NCBI GenBank assembly: GCA_949752745.1
Contig: CATKHT010000065.1
Span: forward strand, 1-64,000
Direction of reading: 5' to 3'
Length of the DNA: 64,000 bases
From: Protula sp. h YS-2021
Taxonomy: Eukaryota > Annelida > Polychaeta > Sabellida > Serpulidae
Part shown: one piece after another, positions 27,501 through 42,500 of the stretch
Layout of the letters: the number at the start of each line of letters is the position of its first letter
How positions within the stretch are numbered: position 1 is the first letter of the stretch
Program-made: the position numbers and the translations under genes
Notes under the pieces: generated by a model
The model's database searches: none
The model's input: only the letters and a program-made list of their open reading frames with translations
What the model was told of the DNA's origin: nothing

Positions 27501-30500
27501 ATTATCTTGTAGCTAACAACCTTGTCATCCGTTCTAAGTCTACTAATGCTTCCTCTAAGCATTCTTTACAACCTATCCCTAATGTCATGGACAATAATTC
27601 CACAAAAATAAATCAATATTTTTCATTTCTCATGAGATTTTATGACTATTGCATTCTGAATTAATTATTTTGTAGAAATATTGAGTAAAACAGCAGTTTT
27701 TAGCTATGATTCATAACAAGACAAGCTTAAGTCTAATTTAAAGAATCGAAAAAATGCTCCAAGACCCTCAACAATAATACCCCTTAAGACGGCGGACGTT
27801 TACATAGTGGTTATTGTTTCAGATGCATTTATTCAATATGGTATTCAGATCAAACATACCTTCATACTGTAACTAAACGTATCTTTAAATGCCGAACTTA
27901 CAAGTTGCTATGTTATTACCTGTCTTAGATGAAAACGTGTTCCCTTGATAATTCTCAAAATACCCCCTAAGATGATGGACAGTTGCTTCCTCTAAACGTT
28001 CTTTACAACCTATCCCTTATGTCATGGACGGACAATAATTCCACAAAAAATAAATCAATATTTTTCATTTTTATGAGATTTTATGAGTATTGCATTCTGA
28101 ATTAATTATTTTGTAGAAATATTGAGTAAAACAGCAGTTTTTAGCTATGATTCATAACAAGACAAGCTAAAGTCTAATTTAAACAATCGAAAAAATGCTC
28201 CAAGACCCTCAACAATAGTACCCTTAAGACGGCGGACGTTTACATAGTGGTTATTGTTTCAGATGCATTTATTCAATATGGTTTTCAGATCAAAAACACC
28301 TTCATACTGTAACTAAACTTATGTTTAAATGCCGAACTTACAAGTTCCTATGTTATTATCTGTCTTAGATGAAAACATGTTCCTTTGATAATTCTCAAAA
28401 TACCCCCTAAGATGATGGACAGTTGCTCCACTAAAGGATACTATAAAAACAAAAGCTTTTTTAATTTGCGACAATAACAACACAAAAACAATCAAAATGC
28501 AACATGCTGACTCTAAATCTGACAAAATAACACCTGTAAATTATAATTATTAGTACCATATTGTTTAATCTCAATTAAGTTGGCAAATATATGATTTTAA
28601 GATCAAGATGAACAATAGCCCTTAAAACGACGGGCAATTCTGCAATTAAAGGTCGATGAACAACGAATGTTTCTCTGTTTTGTTTAGAAGAAATATCTAT
28701 AATCTGTCTAAAATCAACAGGTTTACATCATTATCCAATAAGATTGTATTAGATATATCATTTCAGTAGACAATTTTTTTAAAAAATATTTTTTCACAAG
28801 ATACCCCCAAAGATTACAGACAGTAATCTAACCTGAAAAATAATGATGAATATTCAACTATTCGTTCATTTTCAATGAACATGTATACACAAGACCTTCA
28901 GCTTGAAATATGTTGTAGTAAAATGTCATATAACTAAAGTTTCAAACCATTTCTCGTTCACAATTTGAAAATTAGATTTATTATCAAAGATATTTGGATG
29001 CTGGCTGGCACAATTCAGTAGTGCCAAACCATTATCTTGTAGCTAACAAAATTTTCATCCGTTCTAAATCTACTAATGCTGCCTTTAAACATTCTTTACA
29101 ACCTATCCCTTATGTCATGGACAATAATTCCACAAAAAATAAATCAATATTTTTCATTTTTTTATGAGATTTTATGACTATTGCATTCTGAATTAATTAT
29201 TTTGTAGAAACATTGAGTAAAACAACAGTTTTTAGCTATGATTCATAGCAAGACAAGCTTAAGTCTAATTTAAAGAATTGAAAAAATGCCTCAAGACCCT
29301 CAACAATAATACCCCTTAAGACGGCGGACGTTTGCACAGTGGTTATTGTTTCAGATGCATTTATTCAATATGGTTTTCAGATCAAACATACCTTCATACT
29401 GTAACTAAACTTATGTTTAAATGCCGAACTTACAAGTTGCTATGTTATTATCTGTCTTAGATGAAAACGTGTTCCCTTGATAATTCTCAAAATACCCCCT
29501 AAGATGATGGACAGTTGCTTCCTCTAAACATTCTTTACAACCTATCCCTTATGTCATGGACAATAATTCCACAAAAAATAAATCAATATTTTTCATTTTT
29601 TATGAGATTTTATGACTATTGCATTCTGAATTAATTATTTTGTAGAAACATTGAGTAAAACAACAGTTTTTAGCTATGATTCATAACAAGACAAGCTTAA
29701 GCCCAACTTAAAGAATCGAAAAAATGCTCCAAGACCCTCAACAATAATACCCCTTAAGACGGCGGACGTTTACATAGTGGTTATTGTTTCAGATGCATTT
29801 ATTCAATATGGTTTTCAGATCAAACATACCTTCATACTGTAACTAAACTTATGTTTAAATGCCGAACTTACAAGTTGCTATGTTATTATCTGTCTTAGAT
29901 GAAAACGTGTTCCCTTGATAATTCTCAAAATACCCCCTAAGATCATGGCCAGTTGCTCCACTAAAGGATACTATAAAAACAAAAGCTTTTTCAATTTGCG
30001 ACAATAACAACACAAAAAGAATCAAAATGCAACATGCTGACTCTAAATCTGACAAAATAACACCTGTAAATCAAATTATTAGTACCATATTGTTCAATCT
30101 CAATTAAGTTGGCAAATATATGATTTTAAGATCAAGATGAGCAATAGCCCTTAAAACGACGGACAATTCTGCAATTAAAGGTCGATGAACAACGAATGTT
30201 TCTCTGTTTTGTTTAGAAGAAATATCTATAATCTGTCTAAAATCAACAGGTTTACATCATTATCCAATAAGATTGTATTTGATATATCATTTCAGTAGAC
30301 AATTTTTAAAAAAAATGTTTTTTCACAAGATACCCCCAAAGATTACAGACAGTAATCTAACCTGAAAAATAATGATGAATATTCAACTATTCGTTCATTT
30401 TCAATGAACATGTATACACAAGACCTTCAGCTTGAAATATGTTGTAGTAAAATGTCATATAACTAAAGTTTCAAACCATTTCTCGTGCACAATTTGAAAA

Positions 30501-33500
30501 TTAGATTTATTATCAAAGATATTTGGATGCTGGCTGGCAGAATTCAGTAGTGCCTAAACATCTTGTAGCTAACAAAATTTTCGTCAGTTCTAAATCTACT
30601 AATGCTTCCTCTAAACGTTCTTTACAACCTATCCCTTATGTTATGAACAATAATTCCACAAAAAATAAATCAATATTTTTCATTTTTATGAGATTTTATG
30701 ACTATTGCATTCTGAATTAATTATTTTGTAGAAACATTGAGTAAAACAACAGTTTTTAGCTATGATTCATAATAAGACAAGCTTAAGGCTAACTTAAAGA
30801 ATCGAAAAAAAATGCTCCAAGACCCTCAACAATAATACCCCTTAAGACGGCGGACGTTTACATAGTGGTTATTGTTTCAGATGCATTTATTCAATATGGT
30901 TTTCAGATCAAATATGCCTTCATACTGTAGCTAAACTTATGTTTAAATGCCGAACTTACAAGTCCCTATGTTATTATCTGTCTTAGATGAAAACATGTTC
31001 CTTTGATAATTTTCAAAATACCCCCTAAGATGATGGACAGTTGCTCCACTAAAGGATACTATAAAAACAAAAGCTTTTTAATTTGCGACAATAACAACAC
31101 AAAAACAATCAAAATGCAACATGCTGACTCTAAATCTGACAAAATAACACCTGTAAATTATATTTATTAGTACCATATTGTTTAATCTCAATTAAGTTGG
31201 CAAATATATGATTTTAAGATCAAGATGAGCAATAGCCCTTAAAACGACGGACATTTCTGCAATTAAAGGTCGATGAACAACGAATGTTTCTCTGTTTTGT
31301 TTAGAAGAAATATCTATAATCTGTCGAAAATCAACAGATTTAGATCATTATCCAATAAGATTGTATTTGATATATCATTTCAGTAGACAAATTGTTTTGA
31401 AAAATGTTTTTTCACAAGATACCCCCTAAGATTACGGACAGTAATCTAACTTGAAAAATAATGATGAATATTCAAATATTCGTTCATTTTCAATGAACAT
31501 GTATACACAAGGCCTTTAGCTTGAATATGTTGTAGTAAAATGTCATATAACTAAAGTTTCAAACCATTTCTCGCTCACAATTTGAAAATTAGATTTAGTA
31601 TCAAAGATATTTGGATGCTGGCTGGCACAATTCAGTAGTGCCAAAACATCTTGTAGCTAACAAAATTTTCGTCCGTTCTAAATCTACTAATGCTTCCTCT
31701 AAACGTTCTTTACAACCTATCCCTTATGTTATGAACAATAATTCCACAAAAAATAAATCAATATTTTTCATTTTTATGAGATTTTATGACTATTGCATTC
31801 TGAATTAATTATTTTGTAGAAACATTGAGTAAAACAACAGTTTTTAGCTATGATTCATAACAAGACAAGCTTAAGTCTAATTTGAAGAATCGAAAAAAAT
31901 GTTCCAAGACCCTCAACAATAATGCCCCTTAAGACGGTGGACGTTTACACAGTGGTTATTGTTTCAGATCCATTTATTCAATATGGTTTTCAGATCTAAA
32001 ATACCTTTATACTGTAGCTAAACTTATGTTTAAATGCCGAACTTAGAAGTTGCTATGTTATTATCTGTCTTAGATGAAAACATGTTCCTTTGATAATTCT
32101 GAAAGTACCCCCTAAGATCATGGACATTTGCTCCACTAAAGGATACTATAAAAACAAAAGCTTTTTCAATTTGCGACAATAACAACACAAAAACAATCAA
32201 AATGCAACATGCTGACTCTAAATCTGACAAAGTAACACCTGTAAATTATAATTATTAGTACCATATTGTTTAATCTGAATTAAGTTGGCAAACATATGAT
32301 TTTAAGACCAAGATGAACAATAGCCCTTAAAACGACGGACATTTCTGCAATTAAAGGTCGATGAACAACGAATGTTTCTCTGTTTTGTTTAGAAGAAATA
32401 TCTATAATCTGTCTAAAATCAACAGGTTTACATCATTATCAAATAAGATTGTATTTGATATATCATTTCAGTAGACAAATTGTTTTGAAAAATGTTTTTT
32501 CACAAGATACCCAGTAAGATTACGGACAGTAATCTAACTTGAAAAATAATGATGAATATTTAAATATTCGTTCTATTCAATGAAGATATAGACACAAGAC
32601 CTTCCACTTTGAATATGATGCAGTAAAATGTCATATAACTAAAGTTTCAAACCATTTCTCGTAAACAATTTGAAAATTAGATTTATTATCAAAGATATCT
32701 GGATGCTGGCTGGCACAATTCAGTAGTGCTAAACATTATCTTGTAGCTAACAACCTTGTCATCCGTTCTAAGTCTACTAATGCTTCCTCTAAACATTCTT
32801 TACAACCTATCCCTTATGTCATGGACAATAATTCCACAAAAAATAAATCAATATTTTTCATTTTTTATGAGATTTTATGACTATTGCATTCTGAATTAAT
32901 TATTTTGTAGGAACATTGAGTAAAACAACAGTTTTTAGCTATGATTCATAACAAGACAAGCTTAAGGCTAACTTAAAGAATCGAAAAAAATGCTCCTAGA
33001 CCCTCAACAATAATACCCCTTAAGACGGCGGACGTTTACATAGTGGTTATTGTTTCAGACGCATTTATTGAATATGGTTTTCAGATCAAACATACCTTCA
33101 TACTGTAACTAAACTTATGTTCAAATGCCGAACTTACAAGTTGCTATGTTATTATCTGTCTTAGATGAAAACGTGTTCCCTTGATAATTCTCAAAATACC
33201 CCCTAAGATGATGGACAGTTGCTTCTTCTAAACATTCTTTATAACCTATCCCTTATGTCATGGACAATATTTCCACAAAAAATAAATCAATATTTTTCAT
33301 TTTTTATGAGATTTTATGACTATTGCTTTCTGAATTATTTTGTAGAAACATTGAGTAAAACAACAGTTTTTAGCTATGATTCATAATAAGACAAGCTTAA
33401 GGCTAACTTAAAGAATCGAAAAAAAAATGCTCCAAGACCCTCAACAATAATACCCCTTAAGACGGCGGACGTTTACATAGTGGTTATTGTTTCAGATGCA

Positions 33501-36500
33501 TTTATTCAATATGGTTTTCAGATCAAATATGCCTTCATACTGTAGCTAAACTTATGTTTAAATGCCGAACTTACAAGTCCCTATGTTATTATCTGTCTTA
33601 GATGAAAACATGTTCCTTTGATAATTCTCAAAATACCCCCTAAGATCATGGACAGTTGCTCCACTTAAGGATACTATAAAAACAAAAGCTTTTTCAATTT
33701 GCGACAATAACAACACAAAAACAATCAAAATGCAACATGCTGACTCTAAATCTGACAAAATAACACCTGTAAATTATAATTATTAGTACCATATTGTTTA
33801 ATCTCAATTAAGTTGGCAAATATATGATTTTAAGATCAAGATGAGCAATAGCCCTTAAAACGACGGACATTTCTGCAATTAAAGGTCGATGAACAACGAA
33901 TGTTTCTCTGTTTTGTTTAGAAGAAATATCTATAATCTGTCTAAAATCAACAGATTTAGATCATTATCCAATAAGATTGTATTTGATATATCATTTCAGT
34001 AGACAAATTGTTTTGAAAAATGTTTTTTCACAAGATACCCCCTAAGATTACGGACAGTAATCTAACTTGAAAAATGATGATGAATATTCAAATATTCGTT
34101 CATATTCAATGACCATGTATACACAAGACCTTCAGCTTTAAATATGTTGTAGTAAAATGTTATATAACTAAAGTTTCAAACCATTTCTCGTTCACAATTT
34201 GAAAATTAGATTTATTATCAAAGATATCTGGATGCTGGCTGGCACAATTCAGTAGTGCCAAAACATTATCTTGTAGCTAACAAAATTTTCATCCGTTCTA
34301 AGTCTGCTAATGCTTCCTCTAAACATTCTTTACAACCTATCCCTTATGTCATGGACAATAATTCCACAAAAAATAAATCAATATTTTTCATTTTTTATGA
34401 GATTTTATGACTATTGCATTCTGAATTAATTATCTTGTAGGAACATTGAGTAAAACAACAGTTTTTAGCTATGATTCATAATAAGACAAGCTTAAGGCTA
34501 ACTTAAAGAATCGAAAAAAATGCTCCTAGACCCTCAACAATAATACCCCTTAAGACGGCGGACGTTTACATAGTGGTTATTGTTTCAGATGCATTTATTG
34601 AATATGGTTTTCAGATCAAACATACCTTCATACTGTAACTAAACTTATGTTCAAATGCCGAACTTACAAGTTGCTATGTTATTATCTGTCTTAGATGAAA
34701 ACGTGTTCCCTTGATAATTCTCAAAATACCCCCTAAGATGATGGACAGTTGCTTCTTCTAAACATTCTTTATAACCTATCCCTTATGTCATGGACAATAT
34801 TTCCACAAAAAATAAATCAATATTTTTTATTTTTTATGAGATTTTATGACTATTGCTTTCTGAATTATTTTGTAGAAACATTGAGTAAAACAACAGTTTT
34901 TAGCTATGATTCATAATAAGACAAGCTTAAGGCTAACTTAAAGAATCGAAAAAAAAATGCTCCAAGACCCTCAACAATAATACCCCTTAAGACGGCGGAC
35001 GTTTACATAGTGGTTATTGTTTCAGATGCATTTATTCAATATGGTTTTCAGATCAAATATGCCTTCATACTGTAGCTAAACTTATGTTTAAATGCCGAAC
35101 TTACAAGTCCCTATGTTATTATCTGTCTTAGATGAAAACATGTTCCTTTGATAATTCTCAAAATACCCCCTAAGATCATGGACAGTTGCTCCACTTAAGG
35201 ATACTATAAAAACAAAAGCTTTTTCAATTTGCGACATTAACAACACAAAAACAATCAAAATGCAACATGCTGACTCTAAATCTGACAAAATAACACCTGT
35301 AAATTATAATTATTAGTACCATATTGTTTAATCTCAATTAAGTTGGCAAATATATGATTTTAAGATCAAGATGAGCAATAGCCCTTAAAACGACGGACAT
35401 TTCTGCAATTAAAGGTCGATGAACAACGAATGTTTCTCTGTTTTGTTTAGAAGAAATATCTATAATCTGTCTAAAATCAACAGATTTAGATCATTATCCA
35501 ATAAGATTGTATTTGATATATCATTTCAGTAGACAAATTGTTTTGAAAAATGTTTTTTCACAAGATACCCCCTAAGATTACGGACAGTAATCTAACTTGA
35601 AAAATGATGATGAATATTCAAATATTCGTTCATATTCAATGACCATGTATACACAAGACCTTCAGCTTTAAATATGTTGTAGTAAAATGTTATATAACTA
35701 AAGTTTCAAACCATTTCTCGTTCACAATTTGAAAATTAGATTTATTATCAAAGATATCTGGATGCTGGCTGGCACAATTCAGTAGTGCCAAAACATTATC
35801 TTGTAGCTAACAAAATTTTCATCCGTTCTAAGTCTACTAATGCTTCCTCTAAACATTCTTTACAACCTATCCCTTATGTCATGGACAATAATTCCACAAA
35901 AAATAAATCAATATTTTTCATTTTTTATGAGATTTTATGACTATTGCATTCTGAATTAATTATTTTGTAGGAACATTGAGTAAAACAACAGTTTTTAGCT
36001 ATGATTCATAACAAGCCAAACTTAAAGCTAACTTAAAGAATCGAAAAAAATGCTCCAAGACCCTCAACAATAATACCCCTTTAGACGGCGGACGTTTACA
36101 TAGTGGTTATTGTTTCAGACGCATTTATTGAATATGGTTTTCAGATCAAACATACCTTCATACTGTAACTAAACTTATGTTCAAATGCCGAACTTACAAG
36201 TTGCTATGTTATTATCTGTCTTAGATGAAAACGTGTTCCCTTGATAATTCTCAAAATACCCCCTAAGATGATGGACAGTTGCTTCTTCTAAACATTCTTT
36301 ATAACCTATCCCTTATGTCATGGACAATATTTCCACAAAAAATAAATCAATATTTTTTATTTTTTATGAGATTTTATGACTATTGCTTTCTGAATTATTT
36401 TGTAGAAACATTGAGTAAAACAACAGTTTTTAGCTATGATTCATAATAAGACAAGCTTAAGGCTAACTTAAAGAATCGAAAAAAAAAATGCTCCAACCCT

Positions 36501-39500
36501 CAACAATAATACCCCTTAAGACGGCGGACGTTTACATAGTGGTTATTGTTTCAGATGCATTTATTCAATATGGTTTTCAGATCAAATATGCCTTCATACT
36601 GTAGCTAAACTTATGTTTAAATGCCGAACTTACAAGTCCCTATGTTATTATCTGTCTTAGATGAAAACATGTTCCCTTGATAATTCTCAAAATATCCCCT
36701 AAGATCATGGACAGTTGCTCCACTTAAGGATACTATAAAAACAAAAGCTTTTTCAATTTGCGACATTAACAACACAAAAACAATCAAAATGCAACATGCT
36801 GACTCTAAATCTGACAAAATAACACCTGTAAATTATAATTATTAGTACCATATTGTTTAATCTCAATTAAGTTGGCAAATATATGATTTTAAGATCAAGA
36901 TGAGCAATAGCCCTTAAAACGACGGACATTTCTGCAATTAAAGGTCGATGAACAACGAATGTTTCTCTGTTTTGTTTAGAAGAAATATCTATAATCTGTC
37001 TAAAATCAACAGATTTAGATCATTATCCAATAAGATTGTATTTGATATATCATTTCAGTAGACAAATTGTTTTGAAAAATGTTTTTTCACAAGATACCCC
37101 CTAAGATTACGGACAGTAATCTAACTTGAAAAATGATGATGAATATTCAAATATTCGTTCATATTCAATGACCATGTATACACAAGACCTTCAGCTTTAA
37201 ATATGTTGTAGTAAAATGTTATATAACTAAAGTTTCAAACCATTTCTCGTTCACAATTTGAAAATTAGATTTATTATCAAAGATATCTGGATGCTGGCTG
37301 GCACAATTCAGTAGTGCCAAAACATTATCTTGTAGCTAACAAAATTTTCATCCGTTCTAAGTCTACTAATGCTTCCTCTAAACATTCTTTACAACCTATC
37401 CCTTATGTCATGGACAATAATTCCACAAAAAATAAATCAATATTTTTCATTTTTTATGAGATTTTATGACTATTGCATTCTGAATTAATTATTTTGTAGG
37501 AACATTGAGTAAAACAACAGTTTTTAGCTATGATTCATAACAAGCCAAACTTAAAGCTAACTTAAAGAATCGAAAAAAATGCTCCAAGACCCTCAACAAT
37601 AATACCCCTTTAGACGGCGGACGTTTACATAGTGGTTATTGTTTCAGACGCATTTATTGAATATGGTTTTCAGATCAAACATACCTTCATACTGTAACTA
37701 AACTTATGTTCAAATGCCGAACTTACAAGTTGCTATGTTATTATCTGTCTTAGATGAAAACGTGTTCCCTTGATAATTCTCAAAATACCCCCTAAGATGA
37801 TGGACAGTTGCTTCTTCTAAACATTCTTTATAACCTATCCCTTATGTCATGGACAATATTTCCACAAAAAATAAATCAATATTTTTTATTTTTTATGAGA
37901 TTTTATGACTATTGCTTTCTGAATTATTTTGTAGAAACATTGAGTAAAACAACAGTTTTTAGCTATGATTCATAATAAGACAAGCTTAAGGCTAACTTAA
38001 AGAATCGAAAAAAAAAATGCTCCAACCCTCAACAATAATACCCCTTAAGACGGCGGACGTTTACATAGTGGTTATTGTTTCAGATGCATTTATTCAATAT
38101 GGTTTTCAGATCAAATATGCCTTCATACTGTAGCTAAACTTATGTTTAAATGCCGAACTTACAAGTCCCTATGTTATTATCTGTCTTAGATGAAAACATG
38201 TTCCCTTGATAATTCTCAAAATATCCCCTAAGATCATGGACAGTTGCTCCACTTAAGGATACTATAAAAACAAAAGCTTTTTCAATTTGCGACATTAACA
38301 ACACAAAAACAATCAAAATGCAACATGCTGACTCTAAATCTGACAAAATAACACCTGTAAATTATAATTATTAGTACCATATTGTTTAATCTCAATTAAG
38401 TTGGCAAATATATGATTTTAAGATCAAGATGAGCAATAGCCCTTAAAACGACGGACATTTCTGCAATTAAAGGTCGATGAACAACGAATGTTTCTCTGTT
38501 TTGTTTAGAAGAAATATCTATAATCTGTCTAAAATCAACAGATTTAGATCATTATCCAATAAGATTGTATTTGATATATCATTTCAGTAGACAAATTGTT
38601 TTGAAAAATGTTTTTTCACAAGATACCCCCTAAGATTACGGACAGTAATCTAACTTGAAAAATGATGATGAATATTCAAATATTCGTTCATATTCAATGA
38701 CCATGTATACACAAGACCTTCAGCTTTAAATATGTTGTAGTAAAATGTTATATAACTAAAGTTTCAAACCATTTCTCGTTCACAATTTGAAAATTAGATT
38801 TATTATCAAAGATATCTGGATGCTGGCTGGCACAATTCAGTAGTGCCAAAACATTATCTTGTAGCTAACAAAATTTTCATCCGTTCTAAGTCTGCTAATG
38901 CTTCCTCTAAACATTCTTTACAACCTATCCCTTATGTCATGGACAATAATTCCACAAAAAATAAATCAATATTTTTCATTTTTTATGAGATTTTATGACT
39001 ATTGCATTCTGAATTAATTATCTTGTAGGAACATTGAGTAAAACAACAGTTTTTAGCTATGATTCATAATAAGACAAGCTTAAGGCTAACTTAAAGAATC
39101 GAAAAAAATGCTCCTAGACCCTCAACAATAATACCCCTTAAGACGGCGGACGTTTACATAGTGGTTATTGTTTCAGATGCATTTATTGAATATGGTTTTC
39201 AGATCAAACATACCTTCATACTGTAACTAAACTTATGTTCAAATGCCGAACTTACAAGTTGCTATGTTATTATCTGTCTTAGATGAAAACGTGTTCCCTT
39301 GATAATTCTCAAAATACCCCCTAAGATGATGGACAGTTGCTTCTTCTAAACATTCTTTATAACCTATCCCTTATGTCATGGACAATATTTCCACAAAAAA
39401 TAAATCAATATTTTTTATTTTTTATGAGATTTTATGACTATTGCTTTCTGAATTATTTTGTAGAAACATTGAGTAAAACAACAGTTTTTAGCTATGATTC

Positions 39501-42500
39501 ATAATAAGACAAGCTTAAGGCTAACTTAAAGAATCGAAAAAAAAATGCTCCAAGACCCTCAACAATAATACCCCTTAAGACGGCGGACGTTTACATAGTG
39601 GTTATTGTTTCAGATGCATTTATTCAATATGGTTTTCAGATCAAATATGCCTTCATACTGTAGCTAAACTTATGTTTAAATGCCGAACTTACAAGTCCCT
39701 ATGTTATTATCTGTCTTAGATGAAAACATGTTCCTTTGATAATTCTCAAAATACCCCCTAAGATCATGGACAGTTGCTCCACTTAAGGATACTATAAAAA
39801 CAAAAGCTTTTTCAATTTGCGACATTAACAACACAAAAACAATCAAAATGCAACATGCTGACTCTAAATCTGACAAAATAACACCTGTAAATTATAATTA
39901 TTAGTACCATATTGTTTAATCTCAATTAAGTTGGCAAATATATGATTTTAAGATCAAGATGAGCAATAGCCCTTAAAACGACGGACATTTCTGCAATTAA
40001 AGGTCGATGAACAACGAATGTTTCTCTGTTTTGTTTAGAAGAAATATCTATAATCTGTCTAAAATCAACAGATTTAGATCATTATCCAATAAGATTGTAT
40101 TTGATATATCATTTCAGTAGACAAATTGTTTTGAAAAATGTTTTTTCACAAGATACCCCCTAAGATTACGGACAGTAATCTAACTTGAAAAATGATGATG
40201 AATATTCAAATATTCGTTCATATTCAATGACCATGTATACACAAGACCTTCAGCTTTAAATATGTTGTAGTAAAATGTTATATAACTAAAGTTTCAAACC
40301 ATTTCTCGTTCACAATTTGAAAATTAGATTTATTATCAAAGATATCTGGATGCTGGCTGGCACAATTCAGTAGTGCCAAAACATTATCTTGTAGCTAACA
40401 AAATTTTCATCCGTTCTAAGTCTACTAATGCTTCCTCTAAACATTCTTTACAACCTATCCCTTATGTCATGGACAATAATTCCACAAAAAATAAATCAAT
40501 ATTTTTCATTTTTTATGAGATTTTATGACTATTGCATTCTGAATTAATTATTTTGTAGGAACATTGAGTAAAACAACAGTTTTTAGCTATGATTCATAAC
40601 AAGCCAAACTTAAAGCTAACTTAAAGAATCGAAAAAAATGCTCCAAGACCCTCAACAATAATACCCCTTTAGACGGCGGACGTTTACATAGTGGTTATTG
40701 TTTCAGACGCATTTATTGAATATGGTTTTCAGATCAAACATACCTTCATACTGTAACTAAACTTATGTTCAAATGCCGAACTTACAAGTTGCTATGTTAT
40801 TATCTGTCTTAGATGAAAACGTGTTCCCTTGATAATTCTCAAAATACCCCCTAAGATGATGGACAGTTGCTTCTTCTAAACATTCTTTATAACCTATCCC
40901 TTATGTCATGGACAATATTTCCACAAAAAATAAATCAATATTTTTTATTTTTTATGAGATTTTATGACTATTGCTTTCTGAATTATTTTGTAGAAACATT
41001 GAGTAAAACAACAGTTTTTAGCTATGATTCATAATAAGACAAGCTTAAGGCTAACTTAAAGAATCGAAAAAAAAAAATGCTCCAAGACCCTCAACAATAA
41101 TACCCCTTAAGACGGCGGACGTTTACATAGTGGTTATTGTTTCAGATGCATTTATTCAATATGGTTTTCAGATCAAATATGCCTTCATACTGTAGCTAAA
41201 CTTATGTTTAAATGCCGAACTTACAAGTCCCTATGTTATTATCTGTCTTAGATGAAAACATGTTCCCTTGATAATTCTCAAAATATCCCCTAAGATCATG
41301 GACAGTTGCTCCACTTAAGGATACTATAAAAACAAAAGCTTTTTCAATTTGCGACATTAACAACACAAAAACAATCAAAATGCAACATGCTGACTCTAAA
41401 TCTGACAAAATAACACCTGTAAATTATAATTATTAGTACCATATTGTTTAATCTCAATTAAGTTGGCAAATATATGATTTTAAGATCAAGATGAGCAATA
41501 GCCCTTAAAACGACGGACATTTCTGCAATTAAAGGTCGATGAACAACGAATGTTTCTCTGTTTTGTTTAGAAGAAATATCTATAATCTGTCTAAAATCAA
41601 CAGATTTAGATCATTATCCAATAAGATTGTATTTGATATATCATTTCAGTAGACAAATTGTTTTGAAAAATGTTTTTTCACAAGATACCCCCTAAGATTA
41701 CGGACAGTAATCTAACTTGAAAAATGATGATGAATATTCAAATATTCGTTCATATTCAATGACTATGTATACACAAGACCTTCAGCTTTAAATATGTTGT
41801 AGTAAAATGTTATATAACTAAAGTTTCAAACCATTTCTCGTTCACAATTTGAAAATTAGATTTATTATCAAAGATATCTGGATGCTGGCTGGCACAATTC
41901 AGTAGTGCCAAAACATTATCTTGTAGCTAACAAAATTTTCATCCGTTCTAAGTCTACTAATGCTTCCTCTAAACATTCTTTACAACCTATCCCTTATGTC
42001 ATGGACAATAATTCCACAAAAAATAAATCAATATTTTTCATTTTTTATGAGATTTTATGACTATTGCATTCTGAATTAATTATTTTGTAGGAACATTGAG
42101 TAAAACAACAGTTTTTAGCTATGATTCATAACAAGCCAAACTTAAAGCTAACTTAAAGAATCGAAAAAAATGCTCCAAGACCCTCAACAATAATACCCCT
42201 TTAGACGGCGGACGTTTACATAGTGGTTATTGTTTCAGACGCATTTATTGAATATGGTTTTCAGATCAAACATACCTTCATACTGTAACTAAACTTATGT
42301 TCAAATGCCGAACTTACAAGTTGCTATGTTATTATCTGTCTTAGATGAAAACGTGTTCCCTTGATAATTCTCAAAATACCCCCTAAGATGATGGACAGTT
42401 GCTTCTTCTAAACATTCTTTATAACCTATCCATTATGTCATGGACAATATTTCCACAAAAAATAAATCAATATTTTTTATTTTTTATGAGATTTTATGAC

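Noticed and set aside
9173..31808. 60-66 codon plus-strand frames beginning MDAGW in many units
   Set aside because: Same repeat units, variable ends and frequent loss of the frame. No similarity to a known protein.
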